A stretch of DNA of 64,000 nucleotides from Bacillus cereus G9842 (GTDB taxonomy: Bacteria; Bacillota; Bacilli; Bacillales; Bacillaceae_G), in contig NC_011772.1 of the NCBI RefSeq assembly GCF_000021305.1, positions 2,704,001 through 2,768,000 on the forward strand, given 5' to 3'. Both the position numbers and the translations under genes were made by a program. Each line of letters opens with the position of its first letter. Position 1 is the stretch's first letter. Below the pieces are notes generated by a model. That model had not been told where the DNA came from, made no database searches, and saw nothing but the letters and a program-made list of their open reading frames with translations. Shown one piece after another: positions 43,821 through 52,652 of the stretch.

Positions 43821-44747
43821 ATGCATTACCGCACATTAGGTAACACTGGAATAACTGTTTCTGAAATAGGTTTTGGGGCATGGGCAATCGGTGGTGATGA
43901 ATGGGGACCTGTTAACGATAAACAATTTATAACTGCTATAAAAAAAGCCATTGAGTGTGGTGTGAATTTTATTGATACTGCGGATGTGTATGGTTTAGGA
44001 CATAGTGAAAAGTTGGTGGCTACCGCGATTAAAGGACATCGTAATGATATTATACTATCAACGAAAGGTGGTTTAATCGGACATCACTACGACACTAATG
44101 GCGTTCCTGTATATGATACTCCTGAAAAAATCATCGCCGTATTTGAAACAAGTTTACAACGTCTTCAAACAGATTATATTGATCTTTATTTTTGTCATAT
44201 TTGGTGGCATAATCGTAGAGAAACAGAAGCATTTCTACGTGCATTTGACATATTAAAACGTGATGGCAAAGTAAGAGCAGTCGGTGTTTCGACTCATGAT
44301 TTACAATACATTCATCATTTCAATAACAACAACGAAATTGATATCGTACAACTTGATTACAATATATTAAATCGAAAACCAGAAAAAGATATATTACCAT
44401 TCTTACAAGAGAAAAATCTAGGGGCTGTTATTCGTGGTCCATTAAAAATGGGCATTTTAACTGGAAAATTTACAAATAAAACAATTTTTCCAGATGGAGA
44501 TTTACGCAAAGATTGGCCAAATGAAACTTGGTTTCAAGAAGACTTACAAACCGTAGAGAAACTTCGGTTGCTCTCAAAAAAAAATCAGACCCTAGGGCAA
44601 CTTGCACTTCGCTATGTACTCTCTCATCCGGCAGTAAGTGTTGTAATTCCTGGTGCGAAGTCAGGAACGCAAGCACAAGAAAATGCAAATGCATCTGTTC
44701 GCCCTATTTTGAGTGATGAAGAGCTTAACTATATTCATTCAATATAA
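43821..44747 (+). CDS. aldo/keto reductase
   Basis: A 308-residue TIM-barrel oxidoreductase. Catalytic tetrad residues are visible in NFIDTADVYGLGHSEKL (Asp, Tyr), STKGGLI (Lys) and YFCHIWWHN (His); the NADPH site is VIPGAKSGTQAQENANA. The ATG at 43821 follows GGAGGGG, whereas an in-frame ATG at 43800 has no binding site. The substrate is unknown. It is monocistronic. Confidence 0.9.
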   Translation: MHYRTLGNTGITVSEIGFGAWAIGGDEWGPVNDKQFITAIKKAIECGVNFIDTADVYGLGHSEKLVATAIKGHRNDIILSTKGGLIGHHYDTNGVPVYDTPEKIIAVFETSLQRLQTDYIDLYFCHIWWHNRRETEAFLRAFDILKRDGKVRAVGVSTHDLQYIHHFNNNNEIDIVQLDYNILNRKPEKDILPFLQEKNLGAVIRGPLKMGILTGKFTNKTIFPDGDLRKDWPNETWFQEDLQTVEKLRLLSKKNQTLGQLALRYVLSHPAVSVVIPGAKSGTQAQENANASVRPILSDEELNYIHSI

Positions 44748-44768
44748 AAAGCCCAATCCGGGCTTTTT
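44746..44768. terminator. compact bidirectional terminator
   Basis: AAAAAGCCC-AATCC-GGGCTTTTT; overlaps both convergent stop codons. Confidence 0.85.
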
Positions 44769-45363
44769 AATTTGGCAAACTAATATCATACTCCATTCGC
44801 TTCGCTGTGTCCTCCGCAACATGCACACCTAACAAGTTTTTCACAATATGAAATGCCATATTAATTCCAGCTGAAATTCCGGCAGATGTTATAATATGTC
44901 CTTCATCTACAAACTTTACATTTTCTATAACTTCAACATTTTGAAACTCATTTTTAAACTTTTCAATACTAGCCCAATGTGTTGTTGCTTTTAACCCTTC
45001 CAGTAAACCTGCTTTCGCCAGTAATAACGCTCCTGTACAAACTGAAGTCATCAGCTTTACTTCTTTCATTTGTTGGCGAATCCATTTTATTACTATTTCA
45101 TTTTTTATTTCATATTTTCTAGCACCTAGCCCACCCGGAATTATTAAAATATCCACTGGTGGTAAATTTTCAATACTATAATCTGGCTGTACCTTCAATC
45201 CATTCCTTGCTGTAATCATTTCTCCATTCTCGCTAACTGTATAAACAGTAAATGGTTTTTCTTCATTCACCTCAGTTACAGAAAAAACTTCAAATGGTCC
45301 TGCAAAATCTAACACTTCTACTTCATTAAATAAAAATATACCAACACTCCATTTATTCATCAT
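44767..45363 (-). CDS. DJ-1/PfpI family protein
   Basis: A 198-residue class I glutamine-amidotransferase-like fold. The nucleophile elbow is LMTSVCTGALLLAKAGLL (Cys near 109), with EVLDFAGPFEVFSV supplying the Glu and THWASI the His; this version resembles isocyanide hydratase/AraC-N-terminal types. The biochemical role is unproven. The start overlaps the stop of the ankyrin gene by 4 bp (ATGATG), so the pair is co-translated. Confidence 0.88.
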   Translation of the reverse strand: MMNKWSVGIFLFNEVEVLDFAGPFEVFSVTEVNEEKPFTVYTVSENGEMITARNGLKVQPDYSIENLPPVDILIIPGGLGARKYEIKNEIVIKWIRQQMKEVKLMTSVCTGALLLAKAGLLEGLKATTHWASIEKFKNEFQNVEVIENVKFVDEGHIITSAGISAGINMAFHIVKNLLGVHVAEDTAKRMEYDISLPN

Positions 45364-45851
45364 AAGTTCACTTCCTGTTTCAAATGATGTAAAAGGTGAT
45401 CATATCCTTTTTCTAATGCAATATCATACGCTGTTTTCCCATCATTTTTCTTTATCATCTTATTAGCTCCATTTTTAAGGAGTAGCATAATTATTTCTTC
45501 ATTTCCTAATAATGCCGCTTCGTGAAGTCCTGTCCAGCCACCACTTTGCATAATATTTACATTTGATCCTTTTTCAATTAAGAAAGCAACAAGTTCACTT
45601 TGCTTGTTCGCGATTGCTGCTTGCAAAGGCGTATTTTCATTTTCGTTTTTCGCTCTACTATGTATATCTGCACCGCTTTCTAAAAGAAAACTCGCTATTT
45701 CTTTTTGTCCAAAATAAGCTGCTAAATGAAGTGGTGTCCAGCCATCTTCACTACATTCGTTAACAATACTTGGACTCGCCTTTATAAACTTCACTACTTT
45801 TCCCTTATGACCACTTATAACAGCTTGTGCTATTGATTGTAAATGCTCCAT
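45360..45851 (-). CDS. ankyrin-repeat protein
   Basis: A 163-residue protein made of about four ankyrin repeats, with consensus segments DGWTPLHLAAYFGQKEIASFLLESGADIH, NTPLQAAIANKQSELVAFLIEKGSNVN and WTGLHEAALLGNEEIIMLLLKNGAN. It is a protein-binding scaffold. It is translationally coupled to the DJ-1/PfpI gene, which may be its partner. Confidence 0.9.
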   Translation of the reverse strand: MEHLQSIAQAVISGHKGKVVKFIKASPSIVNECSEDGWTPLHLAAYFGQKEIASFLLESGADIHSRAKNENENTPLQAAIANKQSELVAFLIEKGSNVNIMQSGGWTGLHEAALLGNEEIIMLLLKNGANKMIKKNDGKTAYDIALEKGYDHLLHHLKQEVNL

Positions 45852-46382
45852 AATAATCTCCCATCCTTCAAACTATTTAAGCATCTCCTTCTACATGTTC
45901 TATTAATTATTACATTTTCCTTTTAAAACCTTAAGTTTACATAATAATATTATATATCCCTTTTTGTGCTTAATGCTGAATAGCAATAATGTTAAAAATA
46001 CTGCCTTTAAACAATGAAGACCATGATTTCATTAGAGTTACTGAAAAAGCAAGCAAAAAACTATACACATAGTTTTCATCATATTTGTTCAGTTGCATGA
46101 AATAAAACAGGTAATGTTTATTCTGCTATTCATGCTTTCAACATATCAAATAATATTATTCCAATAAAAAAACAATCCATTTTAAAAATGGATTGTTTTT
46201 TTATTTCTGTTTTATGCGGTTTATTTTTTTGTATTTTCAATGAAGAAATAATTACGTTTACAAAAATGAAACGCCACTATCTTCGTCCCTCTTATATTGA
46301 GTTTTTCGTTTGAAAACAAAAAACTTTTTTCACCTTACGTTTGAAAAAAACATATGTAAAATTCTCTAAAACAGCTGCCTTA
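45852..46382. other. 531-bp gene-poor interval
   Basis: No substantial gene is seen. On the plus strand at 46015-46101 a 28-codon frame without a ribosome-binding site reads MKTMISLELLKKQAKN and could be the worn N-terminus of a glyoxalase-related protein. A strong hairpin (AAACAATCCATTTT/AAAATGGATTGTTT, 46166-46204) closes the region. Confidence 0.4.
46166..46204. terminator. bidirectional terminator
   Basis: AAAAAACAATCCATTTT pairs with AAAATGGATTGTTTTTT around a 2-nt loop, about 180 bp past the wHTH gene. Confidence 0.7.
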
Positions 46383-46613
46383 TCATACTAATCTATAGCA
46401 ATTCTGTCTTCTTCCCTTACCTGTTTCCTTTAACACATACGATTTTAAAACAAGCGCCGTTAATGAATCTGTTAATGTTTTATATGATAAATTTGATAAT
46501 GCCAATAGATCGTTCGTATATAACATTCTATGCTTCTCTAATAATAATAGCACTAATCGTTCAGACGGTTTTAATGCCTCATCACTTTCTAGTATAAAGT
46601 CTATATTTTTCAT
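46383..46613 (-). CDS. small winged-helix DNA-binding protein
   Basis: A 76-residue protein with a MarR/ArsR-like winged helix: PSERLVLLLLEKHRMLYTNDLLALSNLSYKTLTDSLTALVLKSYV, followed by a basic wing (KGRRQNCYRLV). It is compact and without a ligand domain. The target is unknown. It is monocistronic; the ribosome-binding site is weak. Confidence 0.65.
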   Translation of the reverse strand: MKNIDFILESDEALKPSERLVLLLLEKHRMLYTNDLLALSNLSYKTLTDSLTALVLKSYVLKETGKGRRQNCYRLV

Positions 46614-46741
46614 TTCTCTAATTATTACTCCTTATATAAAAAAATACTTTAGGTGCTAATTTAATATAAAAATAATACACAACAAAATTTGAAATATATT
46701 AAAATAACATTACTTTAGGACACTATTATACTATAACATAT

Positions 46742-46773
46742 AAAAAGCATTTGCCGAAATAGGAAATGCTTTT
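46742..46773. terminator. hairpin terminator
   Basis: AAAAAGCATTT and AAATGCTTTTT, 10-nt loop; lies between the wHTH and 87-residue genes. Confidence 0.7.
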
Positions 46774-46809
46774 TATATTGCTTATATAATTCTTCAAAAA
46801 CCACATTTA

Positions 46810-46852
46810 AAAACGGTTAGTCATTCTCTAAATATGAATGACTAACCGTTTT
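46810..46852 (-). terminator. terminator of the 87-residue gene
   Basis: AAAACGGTTAGTCATTC pairs with GAATGACTAACCGTTTT (17 bp), T-run on the minus strand. Confidence 0.8.
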
Positions 46853-46882
46853 CCAGCTTCTTCTCAATTAACATGTTTTACC

Positions 46883-47146
46883 TTAAATATTTATTGCAAT
46901 ATGCGGCTTACTGTAATGACTTGTTCCACCGCCACCTACTACTACTTTACCGCCTTTTTCAAAAATTAATAATTTACTTGAACCATCTGCAAGAAGCACT
47001 ATTACTTCAGCATTATTACTTGTTGCTACATAAATTACATAACCACTCTTTGATATACAAGTTTCCCAATTCGCATCAAATTCTGATCTTACTACACGAT
47101 TTGAATACACTTGATTTTCAATTCTATCTTGTTCTACGTTTTCCAA
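46883..47146 (-). CDS. hypothetical protein, 87 residues
   Basis: A soluble beta-rich protein with a conspicuous GGKVVVGGGGTSHYS near the C-terminus. No family is recognised, and there is no signal or membrane segment. GAGGAGAG upstream of the ATG and a dedicated terminator support it as a real gene. Confidence 0.6.
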   Translation of the reverse strand: MENVEQDRIENQVYSNRVVRSEFDANWETCISKSGYVIYVATSNNAEVIVLLADGSSKLLIFEKGGKVVVGGGGTSHYSKPHIAINI

Positions 47147-47271
47147 ATTTATTCTCTCCTCTTCCCTGTATAGTTATATATATTAAAATAGCGACCGATT
47201 TTAACATAAATAGTATATGTAATTAGTAGGAGAATGCTTAGACAATGGAAACGAAATAGACTTCAAAAATT

Positions 47272-47832
47272 TTACAATTGAAACTTCTCTTTAATCATTT
47301 CCGCTACTTCTTTTGCACTCAAATACGTGTTATTAATTTTTATATACTCTTCTTTTTCAATTTCACCATGAAGAGAGTTTAATCTATGCTTTTTCATCGT
47401 CTCTTTCAAATTATTTTGAGACCACTCAATATCTCTTTTTTTCGGTTTATGTTCTAATCTATTCGGACTTTTATTCCGTTCTAATCTTTCATCTAATTCC
47501 GCTTCCAGCTCTATAAAATACACTGTCCCACCTTTTGATTCAAAAATACTTTCTACATAATGTATATAATCCCAATCCGATTGGAGGTCAAATGCCCATA
47601 TATACGTAAAAATCATTCCAGATAAATCACTTTTAGATACTTCTTCAAATATTTCATTACGAAATAAACTTACTAGCCTTTTTGCTTCTGTCGTACTGTA
47701 ATCAAAAATTGGACTTACTAAATCAATTGTCATGTGGTTATGAAAAAGTTTTAAACCGGTTAATGTTGCTAATTCTTGACCCACTGTCATTTTCCCAACT
47801 GCTTGTGGGCCAAATATTAATATAAGTTTCAT
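47272..47832 (-). CDS. P-loop kinase-like protein (AAA_33 type)
   Basis: A 186-residue small nucleotide-kinase fold. Walker A is GPQAVGKMT (8-16), variant at the penultimate Thr; FHNHMTID and the RLEHKPKKRDIEW lid segment fit shikimate/gluconate-kinase-like proteins. The substrate is unknown; metabolite or antibiotic phosphorylation is possible. It is monocistronic. Confidence 0.78.
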   Translation of the reverse strand: MKLILIFGPQAVGKMTVGQELATLTGLKLFHNHMTIDLVSPIFDYSTTEAKRLVSLFRNEIFEEVSKSDLSGMIFTYIWAFDLQSDWDYIHYVESIFESKGGTVYFIELEAELDERLERNKSPNRLEHKPKKRDIEWSQNNLKETMKKHRLNSLHGEIEKEEYIKINNTYLSAKEVAEMIKEKFQL

Positions 47833-47877
47833 TTATTTCCCTCCGATCTTTCTCTATAAACAATTACATAAAATTAA

Positions 47878-47918
47878 AAATAAGGCAGCCGATTTTTAAT
47901 CGATTGCCTTATTTTTTT
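47878..47918. terminator. hairpin terminator
   Basis: AATAAGGCAGCCGAT pairs with ATCGATTGCCTTATT (a wobble and a mismatch) and ends in TTTTTTT on the plus strand; on the minus side it closes the methyltransferase transcript. Confidence 0.75.
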
Positions 47919-47934
47919 ATTCATAGTATTAGTT

Positions 47935-48696
47935 CTATTCTTTTCGCACAGCTTCAAAAGTAAACATTTGATTTGCATTTGACGGTTCGTTTTTATAAGC
48001 ATATTCAGCAGAGCAAGTAATATTAGAGAAACCTATACTTTCTAACAGAAGTTTAAACTCTTCTATTCCATACCAACGTACCGCAAAGCGTTGTAGTTCT
48101 GTTTGTACTAACTGTCCTTTACTCCACTTTTCATATTTCAAATATGATACAGTAACTTGGTTCAGCCAATCTATTTCAATTGATTTATTTTCTAATGTGA
48201 TTCCGTCTCCGCTCGGCAAAGAAAAAGTCGATGTATGAATTTCCCCAGTCTTCCAGTCATACGGAAGCATAATATCTACGATTAATCGTCCGCCTGGATT
48301 AAGATGTTCATAAAAATATTTCAATGCGTTTATAGAATCGACACGATTTTCAATTAAACAAAAAGATCCAGTAGGAATGATAATTGCCTCATATTTATGC
48401 GGAAGTGATAATTGTTGCAAGCTTCCTTCATATAAATTAGGATGTAAGCCTCTCTCTTTACAGCGCTTACGGCAAGAATCTAGCATTTCAGGTGAATAAT
48501 CTATCCCATCTACTGTAAAACCAGCCTCTAGAAGTGGAATGATGACACGCCCTGAACCTACTGCAGCTTCGAGGATTCTTCCTCTACAATCTTTTAAACG
48601 TTCTTTGTAATACTCAATATCACCATTCAAAGAATAACCGACTGGTTTTGTGTAATCATACAGTTCCGTACAAAGTGTACTATAAAAACTAAACAT
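47935..48696 (-). CDS. class I SAM-dependent methyltransferase
   Basis: A 253-residue enzyme with motif I ILEAAVGSGRVIIPL (41-55), post-I VDGIDYSPEML, motif II AIIIPTGSF and HLNPGGRLIVDIMLPYDW. The acceptor is unknown. GGAGGAGAA precedes the ATG. It lies about 370 bp from the prophage-interrupted gene and is unrelated to the prophage. Confidence 0.85.
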   Translation of the reverse strand: MFSFYSTLCTELYDYTKPVGYSLNGDIEYYKERLKDCRGRILEAAVGSGRVIIPLLEAGFTVDGIDYSPEMLDSCRKRCKERGLHPNLYEGSLQQLSLPHKYEAIIIPTGSFCLIENRVDSINALKYFYEHLNPGGRLIVDIMLPYDWKTGEIHTSTFSLPSGDGITLENKSIEIDWLNQVTVSYLKYEKWSKGQLVQTELQRFAVRWYGIEEFKLLLESIGFSNITCSAEYAYKNEPSNANQMFTFEAVRKE

Positions 48697-48887
48697 TTAT
48701 TTTCTCCTCCGTTTTTACGTACGGAAGATTTCAATTCAACTAATCTTCCTGTACCTCGAATTTTAATGAGATTTTGAAAGAGCTGACTGTCATAATATAT
48801 CACTCACTTTCCATAGAATATAATGATATTGTATTACATAACCTTCCAATTTGAAATATAAAAATTAAAAATTCAGACTGTAAATTA

Positions 48888-48912
48888 AAGAGCTTACTTT
48901 AGTAAGCTCTTT
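48888..48912. terminator. perfect palindrome terminator of the interrupted hydrolase
   Basis: AAAGAGCTTAC/GTAAGCTCTTT stem with a 3-nt loop, 11 bp after the hydrolase stop. Confidence 0.7.
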
Positions 48913-48923
48913 AGAAAAAATAT

Positions 48924-49610
48924 TTATTTCACAATCGGCAATGTCACTTCACTTAATTTCACTGTAAGTTTCGTTCCAGCTTTCGGTCTAATTGTATAAT
49001 CATAATCACTTGCAATTAAAACAACTCCGATTTGATGCCCCACTTTAAATACATAATCATCTGGCTGCATGTCCCATGTAAATGTATAATCTTTGCCCGG
49101 TTGAATCGCCGTTGAATTTTCTATACTCTTTAAGTTTTGTGGATCCATCCAGCCTCTCGTTACGATTTCCGGCTTCGCTCCTCCATAGTCAACAAGTAAT
49201 GCTGTTAAATTTGATACAGATTGATCAATATTTCCTGTAATTGAAATCTTTGGTATACCACTTATACGCGTATCTTTTTGCAGTACAGGCATTGTATATA
49301 CTAATCGATTGGCTACTTCTAATTCTGGGTTTGCTACTAATTGATTTGATTTTATTTGTGCATCATCTACGAATGAGAAAACTTTATTAACCGATCCCAT
49401 ACTTAGTCGCAAATTGACTGATTTATTACTTAAATACATACGGATTTTTGAAGGTACAGCCGCTGGATCTGGCCAATTTTTTATCTTTTGCCACGATTTA
49501 TTTTCTCTTTGCACATCAACCATTGGTTCATCCATAATTCCATTTTCAATTCCGTACAACCAATAATCTAACCATTTATTTTGTGTTTGCTGCCAGTTAT
49601 TACTTGATGT
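48924..49610 (-). pseudogene. CocE/NonD-type hydrolase, 3' fragment cut off by the prophage
   Basis: Only about 229 C-terminal residues remain. They show the beta-sandwich PepX_C domain (LRLSMGSVNKVFSF..., TWDMQPDDYVFKVGHQIGVVLIASDYDYTIRP) of Xaa-Pro dipeptidyl-peptidase/cocaine-esterase-type serine hydrolases. The frame is open upstream through WLDYWLYGIENG to a stop at 49611, where the host sequence ends and phage sequence begins. The alpha/beta-hydrolase domain with the catalytic Ser must be on the far side of the prophage, beyond the window. The gene is inactive while lysogenic unless an alternative start is used. Confidence 0.85.
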
Positions 49611-49634
49611 TCATTATATCAATAGCTACAAAAA

Positions 49635-51074
49635 TTAATAATCAAAAGTATATTCTATATCTAGCTTCCCATCTTGATAAAACACTATTTTTTTTATTAG
49701 TTTCTGAAAAGCTTTATGTAAGTCCTGTTCCTCCTGCAACAGCATAAAAGCATCCTGTATATCCTTTGTTTCCCTGTTTTGAATATCTTTATCTTTTAAT
49801 TTAAGTAATTGAAGTTCCTGAGCTGTCATCTCATCTTCTAATTTCCTGTTTCGATTAACGAAAGTTTCTTTATCAATGAACGAGTCCATGTAAAGTTCTA
49901 ATAGTTTTTCTTTTTTACTCCCCAGCTGTTTAATCGTCTTTTTTGATTTTGCTATTTTTTCTTGCAGCTTGTCCTTAATTTGTGCAACTAATCTAGTTTC
50001 AATATACTCCTGCTTTTGTTTTAATCGTTCTAAGATTAAATTACGAAAATCTTCATATCGGACTGGTATATGATTTATACATGTCCCGTACGCCTTATAC
50101 GTCGAACATTTCATATACACGCGCTCATATTTACTGCGTACTCCAGCATAAATTGCTCTTACTCTTTTACCACAGTGTGCACACCATACTATTCCCCGAA
50201 ACTCATTACGATAATCTGATTTTGTTTTTTTATCCTTCACGCCACTTACTGGATTTATACGTTCCCATTGTTCTTTTGAAATTATAGCATCATGGTGATT
50301 TTCAAATACTAACCACTTCTCTTTAGGGTTTTTAACGGTTTTCTTTTTACCATCAACTTTTACTGTTTTATATTTGTGCATTACATGTTCACCGGTATAT
50401 AAAGAGTTAGTGACTATTGTTTTTACAGATGCCTCAGACCATAAGTTTCCGAATCTTGTCCTGCATCCCTTTTTATTTAAGTTATTAGCAATCATACGAT
50501 ATCCTCGTCCGTCTTCATACCAGTCAAACATTTCCTTAACAAGGAGCGCTTCCTCCTCATTAATTATTAATTTTTTATCAATACGATCATAACCAAAAGG
50601 AATGGTTCCTGTATGCTCCCCACGTCTTACTTTAGCACTTAATGCTGCTGAGATGGATGTTGATAATGTCTTAGGGAGTTGCGCAGCAAACATCGCATAT
50701 ATCTCGAATTTCATATCATTATTACCCTCATAGTAACTATCGTAACCTTCCTCAATCGTTACTAAACGCACCCCATGACCAAGTAATATTTCTTTAATCT
50801 CTAGCGCATCTTTAAGGTCGCGGGCTAAGCGGTGTATCGATTTAAAAACTACCGTATCTAATTCATTTTTCCTAACTTTCTGTAATATAAGCTGCATCGC
50901 ATGGCGCTCAAGCCATGCGGTACCCGAAATACCATCGTCAAAATACACAGCATTCTGATCCCATTCATAACCATTCTTCTCAATCCAGTATCGGCAAATA
51001 TCAACCTGGTTTTCAACTGATGATACTTGTTCGTCCTTATCAGTTGATACACGTACATACACAGCATACCGCAA
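49635..51074 (-). CDS. large serine recombinase (phage integrase)
   Basis: A 479-residue serine integrase. The resolvase-type catalytic domain starts with YVRVSTDKDEQ (nucleophile Ser10) and contains FKSIHRLARDLKDA and GVRLVTIEEGYDS. A recombinase domain (GTIPFGYDRIDKK) follows, then a zinc ribbon with CAHCGKRVRAIY and CSTYKAYGTC, and a C-terminal coiled coil (about 370-450). It joins attP to a site inside the host hydrolase gene, and would need a directionality factor to excise. It is transcribed on its own behind a terminator at 51170. Confidence 0.95.
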   Translation of the reverse strand: MRYAVYVRVSTDKDEQVSSVENQVDICRYWIEKNGYEWDQNAVYFDDGISGTAWLERHAMQLILQKVRKNELDTVVFKSIHRLARDLKDALEIKEILLGHGVRLVTIEEGYDSYYEGNNDMKFEIYAMFAAQLPKTLSTSISAALSAKVRRGEHTGTIPFGYDRIDKKLIINEEEALLVKEMFDWYEDGRGYRMIANNLNKKGCRTRFGNLWSEASVKTIVTNSLYTGEHVMHKYKTVKVDGKKKTVKNPKEKWLVFENHHDAIISKEQWERINPVSGVKDKKTKSDYRNEFRGIVWCAHCGKRVRAIYAGVRSKYERVYMKCSTYKAYGTCINHIPVRYEDFRNLILERLKQKQEYIETRLVAQIKDKLQEKIAKSKKTIKQLGSKKEKLLELYMDSFIDKETFVNRNRKLEDEMTAQELQLLKLKDKDIQNRETKDIQDAFMLLQEEQDLHKAFQKLIKKIVFYQDGKLDIEYTFDY

Positions 51075-51169
51075 TTTTTACACCCCCTCTCCTGTTTGTT
51101 GCTAAGAATAATCATGATTAAATTATATGATTAACCGCGAAAGCTGGCAATCTATTACCAATGTAAAAA

Positions 51170-51189
51170 GACGACTTTCTACAGTCGTC
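51170..51189 (-). terminator. terminator upstream of the integrase
   Basis: GACGACT and AGTCGTC with a 6-nt loop and TTTTT on the minus side; it isolates int from the early phage operon. Confidence 0.7.
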
Positions 51190-51266
51190 AAAATAAAAAT
51201 ATATAAATCTCAAAAATTTAGGAGGGGGTAAACAATACACAACAACATCTAGTAAAAACAAAAACA

Positions 51267-51368
51267 AAAAAGAACCCCCTCTATAAAAAATATACCTTAT
51301 ATATATAATATAAATATATAACTTATAAATATATATAATATATAAGTATTATTACTGTTAGGGTTCTA
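51267..51368 (-). terminator. AT-rich stem closed by AGAACCC/GGGTTCT
   Basis: A 299-bp gene-free gap (51075-51373) is mostly filled by this element. AGAACCC at one end and GGGTTCT at the other enclose almost pure A/T with alternating TATATA tracts and internal partial dyads (CTTATATAT/ATATATAAG). On the minus strand the GC arm is followed by TTTTTTG, so it can act as the operon's terminator; the long A/T interior is unusual and could also be a DNA-melting or attachment-adjacent element. Confidence 0.45.
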
Positions 51369-51373
51369 AGGTT

Positions 51374-51589
51374 TTAGTCTACATCTTCCTCTGTAATATC
51401 ATTTCCCCATCTACCGTAATCATATGGAAATTCGTTCGCCATGTACTCATCGTGACATTCTTTATGAAAGATACCGTATTCAAAATTATTTTTTACCCAT
51501 TCTCCTTTTTTTAGTGTACGTTTACACCATTCGCAAATCGCGCTTCCTTTTGGAGCTATATATTCACCGTTAACTTTGATAGAAGTCAT
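51374..51589 (-). CDS. small zinc-finger-like phage protein
   Basis: A 71-residue acidic protein with one probable metal site CEWCKRTLKKGE...FHKECH (two CxxC-type pairs with His). GAGGAGGGG precedes the ATG. No family function is known; it is the last gene of the early operon. Confidence 0.7.
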   Translation of the reverse strand: MTSIKVNGEYIAPKGSAICEWCKRTLKKGEWVKNNFEYGIFHKECHDEYMANEFPYDYGRWGNDITEEDVD

Positions 51590-51608
51590 ATAATTCCCCT
51601 CCTCATTT

Positions 51609-51788
51609 CTACTTTGAATCCAATGCTTTTTTAGAATTCAATTCGCACCAATATTTATAAGCTTCCCTATTTGATTCCCAGTATAAGTGTTCATAGTGAT
51701 CGCGCTGGAATTCAGTTGCTGCTAATCGTCTTTTCAAGTCATCAATTACAGCATCCTTATTGATTTGTGGAGGTGGTAATAAATTCAT
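51609..51788 (-). CDS. 59-residue phage protein
   Basis: The ATG at 51788 has AGAGGTGA upstream. The product (MNLLPPPQINKDAVIDDLKR..., ending LNSKKALDSK) is a short helical protein rich in aromatic and charged residues. No family is recognised. It lies 7 bp after the preceding gene, inside the early operon, and its codon use matches its neighbours. Confidence 0.65.
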   Translation of the reverse strand: MNLLPPPQINKDAVIDDLKRRLAATEFQRDHYEHLYWESNREAYKYWCELNSKKALDSK

Positions 51789-51795
51789 AGGTGAA

Positions 51796-52032
51796 TCACC
51801 TCTTCCTTGTAATTAGACCGCTAAACAACTTTCTGTGCGTTTCAGGCTGTAAATCCAGTAACCTTATAACCTTTTCAGCACTATCCAGATCCGGTGCATC
51901 GATAATATTGTTTCGCCACATCCATCGTTTACTGTCTCTTTTACTTTGATAAACCGCACCACTTTCGCCGTTAATCCACAACCGGTTATTACACCCTAAA
52001 ATGTTTACACGAGTCCAGTAATTTTTCATCAT
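51796..52032 (-). CDS. phage hypothetical protein, 78 residues
   Basis: The start is the ATG at 52032, overlapping the TGA of the upstream gene by 4 bp. The basic protein has several Trp residues (YWTRVNILGCNNRLWING, KRWMWRNNI) and could bind nucleic acid. No family is recognised. Confidence 0.6.
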   Translation of the reverse strand: MMKNYWTRVNILGCNNRLWINGESGAVYQSKRDSKRWMWRNNIIDAPDLDSAEKVIRLLDLQPETHRKLFSGLITRKR

Positions 52033-52652
52033 GAAACACATGGAACCACATAAACTTTCACATACACATCGTATTTAGCTGCAAGTTGCTCCAGCTTTTT
52101 TTGTCTGTATTCTGTCATGGTAAAGAAATGAATGAGCGGTATTTTTCCGTTGTATTTGTTTTTGTAGTATAACGAAAATTCCCTATACCTGCTCATCTTT
52201 TCAGCGTTCACATGCATCATTTGCGTACGATCTATTTCAACAGCATTTAAAATTCCTTCTTCATCTCGCAATTTTACGTCTGGAATAATTGTCTTCTTTT
52301 TATCATCTACTTTATAACGTATAGGTGTTTCTATCTGCCAGTCGTCGGGACAAAACAGATAGAGCCACGCTTCATTACGCATAAGGCTGTGAGCTAATCG
52401 GCTATTTGGTACAATCTTCTCTGTATCGTCGAACAGTTCACGGCCCTTTTTATTTAAATAATACACGTACTCTTTTTGGTACACTGTATTATTTACATAA
52501 GGACTGAGGTCTTTTAAAATACGATTTGCGTTACGAATCCCTCCCATATCGTGCACCGCCATTAGATGCCTACGTGTTGCGAATTTCAGCTTTCTAATCG
52601 AGGTCAGAATCGTCATCTGACGGTTTATTTTGATATGTGTCTGGATGTTCAT
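52029..52652 (-). CDS. replication-relaxation family protein
   Basis: A 207-residue protein with an N-terminal winged helix (ILTSIRKLKFATRRHLMAVHDMGGIRNANRILKDLSPYVN) and a nuclease-like C-terminal core (DVKLRDEEGILNAVEIDRTQ) typical of this family from plasmids and Bacillus phages. It takes part in replication control. AGGTGAAAAAG precedes the ATG, and the gene overlaps the translocase gene by 59 bp, an unusually long overlap. Confidence 0.8.
   Translation of the reverse strand: MNIQTHIKINRQMTILTSIRKLKFATRRHLMAVHDMGGIRNANRILKDLSPYVNNTVYQKEYVYYLNKKGRELFDDTEKIVPNSRLAHSLMRNEAWLYLFCPDDWQIETPIRYKVDDKKKTIIPDVKLRDEEGILNAVEIDRTQMMHVNAEKMSRYREFSLYYKNKYNGKIPLIHFFTMTEYRQKKLEQLAAKYDVYVKVYVVPCVS

Noticed and set aside
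46015..46101. Expressed 28-codon gene
   Set aside because: No ribosome-binding site and no further frame; at most a fossil start of a longer gene.
51075..51373. CRISPR array or tandem repeat in the AT-rich interval
   Set aside because: The A/T tracts are not regular repeats with spacers; no repeat of constant length is present.
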